Assembly (NCBI RefSeq): GCF_007559425.1
Contig: NZ_VMHE01000001.1
Coordinates: 186,001-250,000 of the forward strand
Reading direction: 5' to 3'
From: Allobacillus salarius
GTDB lineage: Bacteria > Bacillota > Bacilli > Bacillales > Alkalibacillaceae
DNA length: 64,000 nt
Made by a program: the position numbers and the translations under genes. The notes under the pieces are model-generated. The model did no database searches. It saw only the letters and a list, made by a program, of their open reading frames with translations, and was not told where the DNA came from. Of this stretch, positions 45,444 through 56,299 are shown piece after piece (positions within the stretch are counted from its first letter, which is position 1; each line of letters starts with the position of its first letter).

Positions 45444-46164
45444 AAAAGGACTTTTTGTTGCAGCGTTTCTTACAATTCTCTTAACTGTTATCGTGATTTA
45501 TTCAAAAGGATTTGAACAAATTCTCTACAAATTTTTCAGTTCAAAAAGCGAAAACGGATCTCGAACACTGCTCGTTGTTTATTTTTTTGAACATCTCTGG
45601 ATGGTTATCTTATCAAGCTTGATTGCAATTGTACTCGGAACAGCTATCGGTATTTTCATCACGACAAGTTACGGCCGTGAATTTAAAGCCCTTTTATTAA
45701 AAACAGTCAATTTAGGCCAGGCCTTCCCTTCTCCTGCTTTACTCGCTCTTGCAGTTCCTATTTTAGGTTACGGCATTAAAGGAGCACTCATCGCCCTTGT
45801 CATTTATATATTAATGCCGATTGTGTACAACGTCGTCATCGGAATAGAAGAAGTACCTAAAGATATCGTTGATGCCGCAAAAGGTATGGGAATGTCGGAA
45901 GTAGAAGTCTATCGGAAAATAAAAATCCCGTTAGCATTAAATGTTATTCTAGGAGGAATTCGCACCGCCCTTGTAATAAACATTAGTGCGACAACATTAG
46001 CAGCAACTGTTGGGGCTGGTGGTCTTGGTGTATTAATCGTAAACGGCGTAAAAACGTTCGATATGGTTTTAATTTTAGAAGGCGTTATTCCGGTAACGTT
46101 ACTTGCTATTATAGTAGAACTGTTATTAAAAGCACTGCAGCAAAGACTAATTTGGAATAGTTAA
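45430..46164 (+). CDS. Osmoprotectant ABC transporter permease, YehW-like
   Basis: 244 aa, about six membrane helices. AFPSPALLALAVPILGYGIK (~90) and the EAA loop DAAKGMGMSEVEVYRKIKIP (~150) define the BPD permease; ATTLAATVGAGGLGVLIVNG follows. The start is uncertain: ATG 45430 lies ~8 nt from GGAAG and gives a length close to YehW; ATG 45424 and TTG/ATG positions upstream are also open. It overlaps the ATPase gene by 14 nt. It is the last gene of the operon, followed by a terminator. Confidence 0.84.
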   Translation: MTVNKKGLFVAAFLTILLTVIVIYSKGFEQILYKFFSSKSENGSRTLLVVYFFEHLWMVILSSLIAIVLGTAIGIFITTSYGREFKALLLKTVNLGQAFPSPALLALAVPILGYGIKGALIALVIYILMPIVYNVVIGIEEVPKDIVDAAKGMGMSEVEVYRKIKIPLALNVILGGIRTALVINISATTLAATVGAGGLGVLIVNGVKTFDMVLILEGVIPVTLLAIIVELLLKALQQRLIWNS

Positions 46165-46215
46165 AAATAACGTTTAACCGGCAACTATAATTCTCTCAGT
46201 CCAATCCTTAACAAA

Positions 46216-46257
46216 TAACGTGGAGCTCATCAATTACGATGGTCTCCACGTTTTTTG
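46216..46257 (+). terminator. Terminator of the osmoprotectant operon
   Basis: AACGTGGAG/CTCCACGTT stem, ~16-nt loop, T6 tail. Confidence 0.87.
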
Positions 46258-46305
46258 CCATTTATATGCTATTGGAACCTTCACTACACCTATAGAAGTA
46301 GTCCT

Positions 46306-47792
46306 TTATGAATCAACTGCTGGATCAACCGTTATGTCATAATATACATTTGACACTTTTGGAACTTCATTACCTATTCGTCGAGCTATTCGATCTAAAA
46401 CATTATCAGGTATTTTTGCCCGCATCATTTGTGTTGAATTTATTTTCTCTATCATTTTAACCAATATAGGATATGTCCATTGTTCGCCACTAAAATCCCA
46501 CTCAGGCTGCAACAAAACTGTATAAAACTGTTCCAATTGGTATTCTAAACCTGCTTGGAAAACTTCAAACCTTAAAATGGCTTCACTTTCACGTAAAACA
46601 TGAATACGTTCTTCGGTAACCTTACCCTTCACTTTACCCGCTAACCCAACGAGTGTAATAGGCTGCTTACCCAAAATATAATCCGGTACCCGGAGGTGTC
46701 TGCCGAGCTCCTCAACTTCCTGCCTGTATAACCAACAGAGTGGCTTAAGTTCTTTTAACCCTAGCATACTTGATTGATGAAATAGATCTTTTGCATCATC
46801 TTTATCACCGTACAGAGCATTCGAAGCATACCATTTAATTGTCTTAAGCTGACTAACCTCTCTTTGAACAATATTCACCAATTGATTTTCTACGGCAAGT
46901 TCTTTTTCTTCGTCAATTTCGATTTCATTCAAATTTTCAAAGAAAGAAGCCTGTTCATCTAACGTTGTGATGTTCATATTAAACCTTTGTGATAATACAT
47001 TTGTTGTTTCTTCAGGTTCACTTTTTCGCAATAGTCCGTTATTAATAAACAAACCAACCAATTGGTCTCCAATGGCCTTATGAAGAAGTACGGCTAAAAC
47101 GATTGATTTGATATCTTCGTTAATGGAAAGGATTACTTTTTCTTCTCTGATCGTCTCACGAATTTCAGCTATACTTTCTTCCATAAAATTTTTCATCGTC
47201 CATTGACCGTTACATCGACATATATCATATAAAAAATTCCGTAAAAGATCATCACCGTTTTTAGTTGCTTCCATTTCGGGATGGAATTGAATACCAAAAA
47301 TCTGTTTTTCCTCAGAGCTAATGGCAGCAATCGGACAGCCCGGTGAATGAGCAAGAAAAAGAAACCAGGTGGCGCTTCTTTCACTCGATCTCCATGCCTC
47401 ATATGAGCTGTGTTGTAGACGGGTAAACCGTTAAATAATTTATTTCGAGAGTCCGCCTTAACTTCTACAATCCCAAACTCATTTTGTTTTGTATCATCTA
47501 CAACACCGCCGTAAAACTGGGTAATCAGCTGCAACCCGTAACATACACCTAATATAGGTACATCCAGTTCAAAAATCTTCGGATCTGGTTTTGGAGATTT
47601 GTTTGTATAAACACTCTCAGGGCTTGCACCCAAAACAATACCTTTTGGTCTCATATTTTTTATTTCTTCTGCAGTGATTGACGGCGGAACAAGTTTAGAA
47701 TAAACATTTAATTCTCTGATTTTCCTTGTCAATACCTTATTCATTGGACTTCCAAAATCAATAATAATAATCTTTTCGTTACTCGCCCTCAC
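46306..47792 (-). pseudogene. Frameshifted, divergent GuaA (GMP synthase) paralogue
   Basis: A GTG at 47792 behind GAGGTG opens a frame resembling GuaA: KIIIIDFGS, LTRKIRELNVYS, KGIVLGASPESVY, GVCYGLQLITQF. The frame breaks near 47353, in a T-rich stretch after APPGFF, where one nucleotide is missing relative to GuaA. The next frame continues with AHSPGCPIAAIS, FGIQFHPEME and the rest to a GuaA-like end (IGNEVPKVSNVYYDIT). One inserted base would give ~496 codons. The glutaminase triad Cys/His/Glu is intact across the two frames, but the PP-loop SGGVDSS is replaced by INEDIKS and the ATP/XMP motifs are lost. Genuine, canonical guaA lies 3 kb away. It could also be a sequencing error over a real, ATPase-dead protein. 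Confidence 0.85.
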
Positions 47793-48087
47793 TCCATACA
47801 CCTCATCTCTTCGTACATATAGATAGATGTACCCTTTTCGCACATCAAATTAACAAAACGGAATAGGATTTTCAGATTAGTCCCATGAATGGTGTTCATA
47901 ATAATTCCTTTCACGGCTACGAGTAATTTGTTATCTTGTAGCCAATTATCGAAGATTCAATACTTATCAAGCAATATTTCAAGTTTGATTCAAATCTGTT
48001 CTCTTCTTGTTTTATTTTCAATGAATCAATAGCCTATGATAAAATGAATTAACTATCATTTATAGTTTAGAAAGGATTGATTATGTC

Positions 48088-48780
48088 TTGGATAATAAAG
48101 TTGCTGTCATTACAGGTGCTGGAAGCGGTTTAGGTGCAGCTCTAGCAAGAAAATATTCGAACGATGGATTTCATGTTTGTTTATTAGGTAGAACAGAAAA
48201 TAAGTTGGAGAGCACTGCAAAAACATTACCAAACAAAAGCTATTCAATTTTTTCTGTAGATATTTCATCTAAAAAAGAGGTAGCGAATGTTTTCGCGAAC
48301 ATAAAAGAGAACCTTGGTTCAGTTAATGTTCTTGTTAATAATGCAGGTGTTGGTGTATTTGAATTGGCTGAAAAATTAACTGAAGATGCTGTGCATCAAA
48401 TGATCGACACTAACTTAAAAGGAACCATTTTTTGTACACAAGAAATACTCGCTGATATGAAGGAACAGAATAGCGGCAGTATTATAAACATCGTATCTAC
48501 AGCTGGTTTAGAGGGAAAAGAAACTGAATCAGTATACTGTGCAAGTAAGTTTGGTATGCGTGGCTTTCATGAAAGCCTACTCGTTGAACTAGAAGATACA
48601 GACATTCACGTATTCGGCGCATACATGGGCGGTATGTCTACTGAATTCTGGGATGGCATTTTAGATGAATCGGTTACTTCAGGTCTAATGGACCCTGAAG
48701 ATATCGCAGACATCATCTACCATAACGCTTCTATTAGAAAACACTTAAATGTAGAGCAAGTTGTTATAAAGAATCATTAA
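48088..48780 (+). CDS. Short-chain dehydrogenase/reductase
   Basis: 230 aa classical SDR. TGAGSGLG (~9-16), Arg after strand 2 in LLGRTENK (~32-35, hinting at NADP preference), NNAGVG (~87-92), Ser in NIVSTAG (~137) and YCASK (Tyr/Lys ~150-154). The substrate is unknown. The start appears to be TTG 48088, ~10 nt after AAAGGA; an ATG just upstream is out of frame. It is monocistronic with a terminator. It shares the fold but little else with the SDR at 1.1-1.9 kb. Confidence 0.85.
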   Translation: MDNKVAVITGAGSGLGAALARKYSNDGFHVCLLGRTENKLESTAKTLPNKSYSIFSVDISSKKEVANVFANIKENLGSVNVLVNNAGVGVFELAEKLTEDAVHQMIDTNLKGTIFCTQEILADMKEQNSGSIINIVSTAGLEGKETESVYCASKFGMRGFHESLLVELEDTDIHVFGAYMGGMSTEFWDGILDESVTSGLMDPEDIADIIYHNASIRKHLNVEQVVIKNH

Positions 48781-48786
48781 TTTGTT

Positions 48787-48826
48787 AAAAAAGGAGCTAA
48801 ATCTCTCATGATTTTAGCTCCTTTTC
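48787..48826 (+). terminator. Terminator of the 48.1-kb SDR gene
   Basis: AAAAGGAGCTAAA/TTTAGCTCCTTTT with loop TCTCTCATGAT. Confidence 0.85.
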
Positions 48827-48984
48827 TTATGTAACTTGTTTTTTATATAGTCAATAATTACTTTAGTAGAGTAGTATTTATTTGTAGTTTGTTCTAATCA
48901 AATAACATTGCATTATTCCGCTCAAAATCAATTTGACAAGTACAAACTTGTATGATTATATTAGAGCTAATTGAATAAATGAAT

Positions 48985-49132
48985 CACTAGGGGAGCAAAA
49001 ATTTGCTGAGAAAGACATGTCTTGACCCTTTGAACCTGAACTAGGTCATACTAGCGTAGGGAAGTGGTGGCGATACGTACAAAAGTATCTTTTATTCTAC
49101 CATTCCCTCTATTAGTGGAATGGTTTTTTTGA
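48985..49132 (+). ncRNA. TPP riboswitch (THI element) with terminator
   Basis: The aptamer holds all conserved THI blocks: GGGGAGC, TTTGCTGAGA, GACCCTTTGAACCTGA, CTAGGTCATACTAGCGTAGG and GGAAG. Downstream at ~49100-49130 a stem CCATTCC/GGAATGG plus T7 forms an intrinsic terminator. TPP binding should therefore stop transcription into tenA. It precedes the tenA start by ~40 bp. Confidence 0.96.
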
Positions 49133-49169
49133 TTCATTTTTCAAAATAGAAAGAAGGAGATAAGATATT

Positions 49170-49856
49170 ATGACGTTTACAGATCGCCTATTCAAAACTG
49201 TCGAACCTGTTTGGAATAGTTATTTAGACCATCCATTTGTGAAGGGTATTGGGGAAGGAACCCTCGATAAAGAGAAGTTTATTCATTATATGAAACAAGA
49301 TTACGTATACTTAATTGAATACTCTCGTGTGTTCGCAATTGGTAGTACGAAAGCGAATGATTTAAAAACAATGACTATTTTCGCTAATCTACTTCACGGC
49401 ACAATGAATTTTGAAATGGATTTGCATCGTAAGTATGCAGAGAAATTCAATATTTCGAATGAGGAATTAGAAGCGACAGAACCTTCAGCTGCTATGACTG
49501 CCTATACAAGTTATATGATTAGCCAAGCACAGCTTGGCGGTGTGGAAAACGCTATTGCAGCAGTACTTGCTTGTGCTTGGAGTTATAATTGGATTGGTAA
49601 GAAGTTAGCTGAATGGCCAGGTGCATTAGAGCACGACCTTTATGGAAACTGGGTTCAGATGTATTCTTCTGAAGGTTTCACTGAAATTGCTGAAAACTGT
49701 ATCGACTTGATAAATGACATTGCAAAAGATAAATCTGAACATGAGTTGAAAAGAATTGAAGATATCTTTGTCAGAACGAGTTACTTTGAATACATGTTCT
49801 GGGAGATGGCAGAAGATGTCTCTATGTGGCCAGTAAAAGATTTAGCAAAAAATTAA
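49170..49856 (+). CDS. tenA: Aminopyrimidine aminohydrolase / thiaminase II
   Basis: 228 aa all-helical TenA. It hydrolyses aminomethyl-aminopyrimidine (from degraded thiamine) to HMP for thiamine salvage. FVKGIGEGTLDKEKFIHYMK and QDYVYLIEYSRVFA (~23-57) are family signatures. The catalytic cysteine is in VLACAWSYNWIG (~136) and the C-terminal glutamate in TSYFEYMFWEMAEDVSMWP (~205). It is controlled by the TPP riboswitch directly upstream. The next sequence is a decayed thiamine-precursor binding-protein gene, so this was once a salvage operon. ATG after AAGGAGATAAGATATT. Confidence 0.95.
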   Translation: MTFTDRLFKTVEPVWNSYLDHPFVKGIGEGTLDKEKFIHYMKQDYVYLIEYSRVFAIGSTKANDLKTMTIFANLLHGTMNFEMDLHRKYAEKFNISNEELEATEPSAAMTAYTSYMISQAQLGGVENAIAAVLACAWSYNWIGKKLAEWPGALEHDLYGNWVQMYSSEGFTEIAENCIDLINDIAKDKSEHELKRIEDIFVRTSYFEYMFWEMAEDVSMWPVKDLAKN

Positions 49857-49920
49857 TTAACGAACAGTAAAGCAAACAAACTATTTCATTCATCATCTTT
49901 GTCTGTGAATAAGTAGAATT

Positions 49921-50633
49921 ATGGCAAAAGCAAATGAAGACACCCCTATAAAAGCTGTCGCTGCAGTCGTAAGAGAACCATTGAATCACGTCGTTTACCG
50001 TTCTGATGGTCTGGTCCAATAGGCTCACCAAAAGCTCTAGAAGGTAAGCAGTTTGGCTCCCCCAGGAATACCGCCAAACGAAGCAGTGGTAAAAATGATT
50101 GTTAACCATGACGGCGAAGATTATGATAAGGTTGAGATGGTCAATGTTTAATTTGAATTAGACTCATCCTTGGTTTCTGAACAGGTGGATGTGTTGAGCG
50201 GAATGTATGTCAATCACGAAGTTCCTGTTTTACGACGCGAAGGGTACGAAGCCGATTATTTTAACCTAGTTGATAACGGAGTACCGAGTTATTATGAAAT
50301 AGTTACAGTGGCAAGTGAAGATAGTGGGAAAATGAGCAAGCAGATATAGAAGCTTTTTGGAAAGAGGCTCGAAAAGGCTTCGACTTCATGGTTGAAAATC
50401 TAGAAGATGCACTACAAATTATTCTTGATAATCAAGACGAAGCTAATTTCTCTCTTGATAAAGAAGTAGAGATGGGAAGCATGAGCATTTTATTACCAAA
50501 AATGAAAAGTGAATCAGGATCTGGGACAGAAAACACAAGATCCTGGGAAGAGACAGCGGACTGGCTGAAGAAAAATGAATTAATAGATGATATTCCTGAT
50601 ATGAATAAATTAAATGTTAATATTGTATCTTAA
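49921..50633 (+). pseudogene. Decayed NMT1/THI5-like (ThiY-type) ABC substrate-binding protein gene
   Basis: Conceptual translation over three frames gives a recognisable C-terminal half: IKAVAAVVREPLNHVVYRSD, stop (TAG 50020), GSPKALEGKQFGSP, frameshift, PPNEAVVKMIVNHDGEDYDK, VEMVNV then stop (TAA), VPSYYEIVTVASED, frameshift, DIEAFWKEARKGFDFMVEN, and an open end to TWLKK/NELIDDIPD-like sequence. This pattern matches pyrimidine-precursor binding proteins that feed TenA. The N-terminal ~100 codons are missing. Non-functional. Its last 81 codons remain open by chance. Confidence 0.75.
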
Positions 50634-50668
50634 CCATTTCATTTTTCCAAGTTTTTTGAGCAAAATGG

Positions 50669-50711
50669 AAAAGTCGCAGTGATATATATGTTATATGTCA
50701 CTGCGACTTTA
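50669..50711 (+). terminator. Terminator after the tenA/thiY remnant
   Basis: AAAGTCGCAGTGA/TCACTGCGACTTT perfect 13-bp arms, AT-rich palindromic loop, then TAATGTTT. The palindrome is near-symmetric, so it may serve either strand. Confidence 0.7.
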
Positions 50712-50792
50712 ATGTTTCTATCATTCATGACGTCGGTGAATAACCTTCACCTTGTCGTAGACTTATTTGTTTTAAAATGGGATTGTCGCATA

Positions 50793-50818
50793 TAAAACCC
50801 TTTGTTACCAAGGGCTTT
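50793..50818 (-). terminator. Probable terminator of guaA
   Basis: Minus-strand AAAGCCCTT/AAGGGTTTT (one G-U pair), loop GGTAAC, then ATATG. Short but correctly placed ~14 bp after the guaA stop. Confidence 0.55.
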
Positions 50819-50831
50819 AGGGCTCCTATTA

Positions 50832-52370
50832 CTACTCCCACTCAATCGTTGCAGGTGGTTTACTTGTGATATCGTACACGATGCGATTCACATGTGGAAC
50901 TTCATTTACAATTCGATTCGAGACTTTTTCTAAAATATCAAATGGTATTCTTGCCCAATCTGAAGTCATACCATCAATTGAACTGACTGCGCGAATCCCA
51001 ACTGTGTGGTCGTATGTCCGTTGGTCGCCCATAACGCCGACACTTTGTATACCTGGTAAAACCGTGAAATACTGCCACACTGTTTTATCTAATCCTGCTA
51101 ACATAAATTCTTCTCGTAAAATAGCGTCGGATTCACGAACAATTTCTAATTTTTCTTCTGTCACTTCTCCGAGAACGCGAATAGCTAGACCTGGTCCAGG
51201 AAACGGCTGACGCCATACGATATGTTCTGGAATCCCTAATTCCTCACCTAGTTTTCGAACTTCATCCTTGAATAAAGTGTTCAACGGTTCAACTAAATTC
51301 AATTTCATTTTTTCCGGTAATCCACCAACATTATGGTGACTTTTAATCGTTTGCGCAGTCTTTGTACCACTTTCAATAATATCTGTATAAAGGGTACCTT
51401 GTGCCAAAAAGTCGACATCATCAATCTTGGAAGATTCCTCGTCAAAAACGTAGATAAATTCATTGCCAATTATTTTTCGTTTCTTCTCTGGATCACTGAC
51501 ACCCTGAAGCTTTGATAAGAATCGATCTTTTGCATCGATTTGAATGACATTCATATGGAAACCTTCTTTGAACATCTTCATAACATCTTCAGCTTCATTT
51601 TTACGAAGCAAGCCATGATCAACAAAAATACATGTCAGTTGATCTCCTATTGCTTGGTGTAACAATACAGCAACGACAGAGGAATCGACACCACCGCTTA
51701 ACGCACAGATGACTTTTCGATCTTTCACGGATTCACGAATTTTTTCTATTTCAGTTGCAATGAAATTTCTCATCGTCCACTCGCCACTACACCCACAAAT
51801 TTCATACACAAAATTTTTCAAAAGATCATTCCCATAAACTGAATGACCGACTTCTGGGTGAAATTGAACACCGTAAAACTTTTTCTCCTCATTACTGATT
51901 GCGGCGATCGGACAGGAAGGATTCTGTGCATCAATTTGAAATCCTTCAGGCATTTCTACAACATGGTCACCATGACTCATCCATACAATTTGCTCTTCCG
52001 GCAATGTATGAAATATTGATGATTGGTTTTCTGTCAATAAAATTTTGGCTTTGCCATATTCACGTTGAGCAGCTGGTTCGACACGTCCGCCTAGTTTATA
52101 GGTCATTAATTGCATGCCATAACAAATTCCTAAAATAGGAATACCTAGTTGAAAGATTCGTTCATCAATAGAAAATGCGTCACGTTCAAACACACTATTC
52201 GGACCGCCAGATAAAATAATTCCTTTTGGATTTAATTTTTTTAATTCTTCTGCAGAAAGGTCGTTCGGGTGAAGTTCACTATAAACGCCTAATTCTCTAA
52301 TCCGACGAGTAATGAGTTGGTTATATTGACTTCCATAATCTAAAACAATTATTTTTTCTTCTTGCTTCAT
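50832..52370 (-). CDS. guaA: GMP synthase (glutamine-hydrolysing)
   Basis: 512 aa. It converts XMP to GMP with ATP and glutamine. The glutaminase domain (~1-190) has Cys in [11 protein letters not shown] (~85) and the His/Glu pair in VQFHPEVGH (~172). The ATP-pyrophosphatase domain (~200-385) has PP-loop [15 protein letters not shown] (~225), [11 protein letters not shown] and the XMP loop [20 protein letters not shown] (~385). The C-terminal dimerisation domain ends [13 protein letters not shown], the canonical end. It follows guaB by 26 bp on the same strand, likely one operon. Confidence 0.97.
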   Translation of the reverse strand: MKQEEKIIVLDYGSQYNQLITRRIRELGVYSELHPNDLSAEELKKLNPKGIILSGGPNSVFERDAFSIDERIFQLGIPILGICYGMQLMTYKLGGRVEPAAQREYGKAKILLTENQSSIFHTLPEEQIVWMSHGDHVVEMPEGFQIDAQNPSCPIAAISNEEKKFYGVQFHPEVGHSVYGNDLLKNFVYEICGCSGEWTMRNFIATEIEKIRESVKDRKVICALSGGVDSSVVAVLLHQAIGDQLTCIFVDHGLLRKNEAEDVMKMFKEGFHMNVIQIDAKDRFLSKLQGVSDPEKKRKIIGNEFIYVFDEESSKIDDVDFLAQGTLYTDIIESGTKTAQTIKSHHNVGGLPEKMKLNLVEPLNTLFKDEVRKLGEELGIPEHIVWRQPFPGPGLAIRVLGEVTEEKLEIVRESDAILREEFMLAGLDKTVWQYFTVLPGIQSVGVMGDQRTYDHTVGIRAVSSIDGMTSDWARIPFDILEKVSNRIVNEVPHVNRIVYDITSKPPATIEWE

Positions 52371-52396
52371 ACCTACACCTCGACTATTTTGATTCG

Positions 52397-53922
<1,526 letters not shown>

Positions 53923-53962
53923 CACACCGAAAAAATGTTCAATTAATCAAAAAATACTGACA

Positions 53963-55072
53963 TTAATCATTCGTTAGAAAAGTAAATGGCTCTGTTTTGT
54001 GTTCTGATATGCTGAACTGTACCGCTGGCATTTTCTTTTTTAATTTTTGTTGTAAGCCTACTTTCATCACTTGTTCAATATGATGTCCTGGGTCAATCAT
54101 TGCAAGCCCCATCCCTAAAGCATCATGCGCAGTGTGGAAATATACATCACCAGTGATCAACACGTCTGCACCCATTTGCTTCGCTTTAGCGATATACTTA
54201 TTGCCATCGCCGCCAATGACTGCAACGGTGCGGATCCGTTTATCTTCTTTACCGACAAAGCGCAAGTTCGGAACATCGTATGCTTTCTTTACAAGTTGTG
54301 CCAACTCTTGAAGTTGCATTGGTTCGGATAATTTGGCAATCCGTCCCAATCCGTAAGCTTCGCCTTGAACTTGTAGTGGATAAACATCGTACGCCATCTC
54401 TTCATAAGGATGTGCTTGTTTAGCTAGTTCAATCGTTTGGTTTAAAATCCCTTCTGGAACAATTGTATCCATTCGATACTCTTCTACTCGTTCTAATTCA
54501 TCTCCACTTCCAATATATGGATTTGCTCCATCTTGCGGTTTAAACGTACCAATCCCTTCTAGATTAAATGTGCAATGACTATAGTTACCGATAAAACCAG
54601 CGCCAGCATCGGCAAACGCTTGACGTATTTCATTTTCATGCGTTTTCGGCACGTGAATGACGAGCTTATATAACTTTTCTTCCGTTGTTTTGACGAGCAC
54701 ATCGGTATCTGTTAACCCTAGTTTTTCCATCAATAAATCATTTACGCCACCACGCGCAATGTCTAAATTGGTATGTGCAACGAAAAGAGAGATGTTATGC
54801 GTCATTAATTTCTTCGTAATTCTACCTTTTTCACTATCCCAATTGATCGCTTGAAATGGTTTAAAAATAAACGGGTGATGAGCGATAATAAGGTCGATTT
54901 CATTTTCAATCGCTTCATCAACGACACTTTCAAGAACATCCAATGTAACCATTACTCGATTGGCATCACTATTTGGACTACCGATTTGAAGACCAATCCG
55001 ATCACCTTCAAACGCTAAGCTTTTTGGCGCAATCTCCTCCATGGCATTCATTACGTCAATTACTTTTGTCAT
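53963..55072 (-). CDS. yqfO: Nif3-like dinuclear metal-centre protein YqfO
   Basis: 369 aa. The NIF3 fold is interrupted by a PII-like (CutA-type) insert at ~130-230, as in B. subtilis YqfO. Metal ligands are in LIIAHHPFIFKP (~61), LFVAHTNLDIARGGVND (~98) and the C-terminal AMIDPGHHIEQVMK segment (~325) with VLITGDVYFHTAHDA. Annotated elsewhere as GTP cyclohydrolase 1 type 2 homologue; the biological role is unclear. I start at ATG 55072, which overlaps the trmK stop (ATGA), with AAGGAGG upstream inside trmK. Confidence 0.93.
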   Translation of the reverse strand: MTKVIDVMNAMEEIAPKSLAFEGDRIGLQIGSPNSDANRVMVTLDVLESVVDEAIENEIDLIIAHHPFIFKPFQAINWDSEKGRITKKLMTHNISLFVAHTNLDIARGGVNDLLMEKLGLTDTDVLVKTTEEKLYKLVIHVPKTHENEIRQAFADAGAGFIGNYSHCTFNLEGIGTFKPQDGANPYIGSGDELERVEEYRMDTIVPEGILNQTIELAKQAHPYEEMAYDVYPLQVQGEAYGLGRIAKLSEPMQLQELAQLVKKAYDVPNLRFVGKEDKRIRTVAVIGGDGNKYIAKAKQMGADVLITGDVYFHTAHDALGMGLAMIDPGHHIEQVMKVGLQQKLKKKMPAVQFSISEHKTEPFTFLTND

Positions 55073-55755
55073 TGTAATTCCTCCTTGATCCATGATTTTT
55101 GTTGTTCGAAAAGATTGATTTTATTTTGGTCTGGGTTTTTCGCTTGCTTTATTTGTTCGATAATTTTTTGTTTCTTTTCAAATACATGCTGCCATTTCTC
55201 TATAAAGGCTGCATTTTTTTCTTTCATGAGAAATGGCCCTAAATATATTTCTTTATCTGATAATTGTTGAGCTTGGTCACTTTTCTCCAAGACAAGAACT
55301 TCATAAATATACCCCTCATCATTAATGATTCGTTCGGCTATTAGTTGATACCCATAGTTTAACGAAAACTCTCTAATGGAAGAAGCATCGATATTCGGTT
55401 GGAGAATCAGTCGAGTCACTCCTTCCAATTTCTCGGGGTGACTCTCGAGAATGGAACGAATGAGTGACCCACCCATTCCCGCTATTATAATCGTATCTAC
55501 TTCATTTGGTTCGATCACCTCTAAACCATTGCCTAACCGGACTTCAATCTGTTCTTGTAAGTTCATTTTTTTTACTTGTGATTGAGCAGATTCGTACGGT
55601 CCACGATTGACCTCACCAGCAATTGCTTGAACATAAGGTCGAGTCAAACAAACAGCGCACGGTAAATAAGCGTGATCAGAACCTATATCAGCAAACTTCT
55701 TTACATCTTCAGGTAAAAATTCGATAACTTGTTTCAGTCGATTTGATAATTCCAT
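55069..55755 (-). CDS. trmK: tRNA (adenine22-N1)-methyltransferase TrmK
   Basis: 228 aa. SAM-dependent Rossmann fold: FADIGSDHAYLPCAVCL (~26, the GxGxDHxxLP motif of TrmK), AIAGEVNRGPYESA (~50), VRLGNGLEVI (~75), DTIIIAGMGGSLI (~88). A helical C-terminal coiled coil (~175-228) completes the family architecture. It methylates N1 of A22 in tRNAs. I start at ATG 55755, 10 nt after AGGAAGG, rather than ATG 55764. Coupled to yqfO through a 4-nt overlap. Confidence 0.92.
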   Translation of the reverse strand: MELSNRLKQVIEFLPEDVKKFADIGSDHAYLPCAVCLTRPYVQAIAGEVNRGPYESAQSQVKKMNLQEQIEVRLGNGLEVIEPNEVDTIIIAGMGGSLIRSILESHPEKLEGVTRLILQPNIDASSIREFSLNYGYQLIAERIINDEGYIYEVLVLEKSDQAQQLSDKEIYLGPFLMKEKNAAFIEKWQHVFEKKQKIIEQIKQAKNPDQNKINLFEQQKSWIKEELQ

Positions 55756-55776
55756 AGCTCTCATACCTTCCTGTAT

Positions 55777-55820
55777 TAAAAAATCCAGAAACAAAAGAAT
55801 TTCCTTTTGTTTCCGGATTC
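55777..55820 (-). terminator. Terminator of cccA
   Basis: Minus-strand ATCCGGAAACAAAAG/CTTTTGTTTCTGGAT, loop GAAATT, T6 tail. It separates cccA from trmK-yqfO. Confidence 0.92.
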
Positions 55821-55833
55821 AAAGATTTAAATC

Positions 55834-56193
55834 TTATTTACCTGCTCCATCCACTAACCATTCAGCAAGTTTTTCTGCATTGCTTTGATCAAGGTTAATC
55901 GCTGGCATTTGACCTTTACCGTTTTTAATGATTTCGACGATTTCACTTGCATCGTATTTATCACCAACGTCAGTCAAAGCAGGTCCCATTCCGCCTTCTA
56001 GCTCACCGCCGTGACAGGACATACAATTTTGGCTATAAATATCTTCAGGTGCTAGATCAGTTTGTTCTGAGCTTTCTTCTCCTTCACCTTCCGCATTGTT
56101 CATTTGTGCCATACCGACACCACCCATGATAATCATCGCAAGAATTCCAATAATACCAATTACATAATAAGGTGCTGCTGCGTTTCTTTTCAT
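55834..56193 (-). CDS. cccA: Membrane-anchored cytochrome c-550
   Basis: 119 aa. An N-terminal membrane anchor (~9-30), a Glu/Ser-rich acidic linker (~34-46) and a small class I cytochrome c domain. Haem is bound at CMSCH (~57-61) and the axial methionine is in KGQMPAIN (~95). It carries electrons in the aerobic chain at the outer membrane face. B. subtilis cccA also lies next to sigA. The linker is more acidic than average. ATG with AAGGAGGTCTATATGTC upstream. Confidence 0.95.
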   Translation of the reverse strand: MKRNAAAPYYVIGIIGILAMIIMGGVGMAQMNNAEGEGEESSEQTDLAPEDIYSQNCMSCHGGELEGGMGPALTDVGDKYDASEIVEIIKNGKGQMPAINLDQSNAEKLAEWLVDGAGK

Positions 56194-56299
56194 GACATAT
56201 AGACCTCCTTCAGTTGTATCTATGTAGTATTCTTCGTTTACAAAGCTATATCTATTTTACTTGAAAAGTGTTCAAGAGAAAAGAGATAAATGTGAAGAT

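Noticed and set aside
49822..50109. 95-codon minus-strand frame after tenA
   Set aside because: It lies antisense to readable fragments of the decayed ThiY-type gene and has no RBS or family resemblance.
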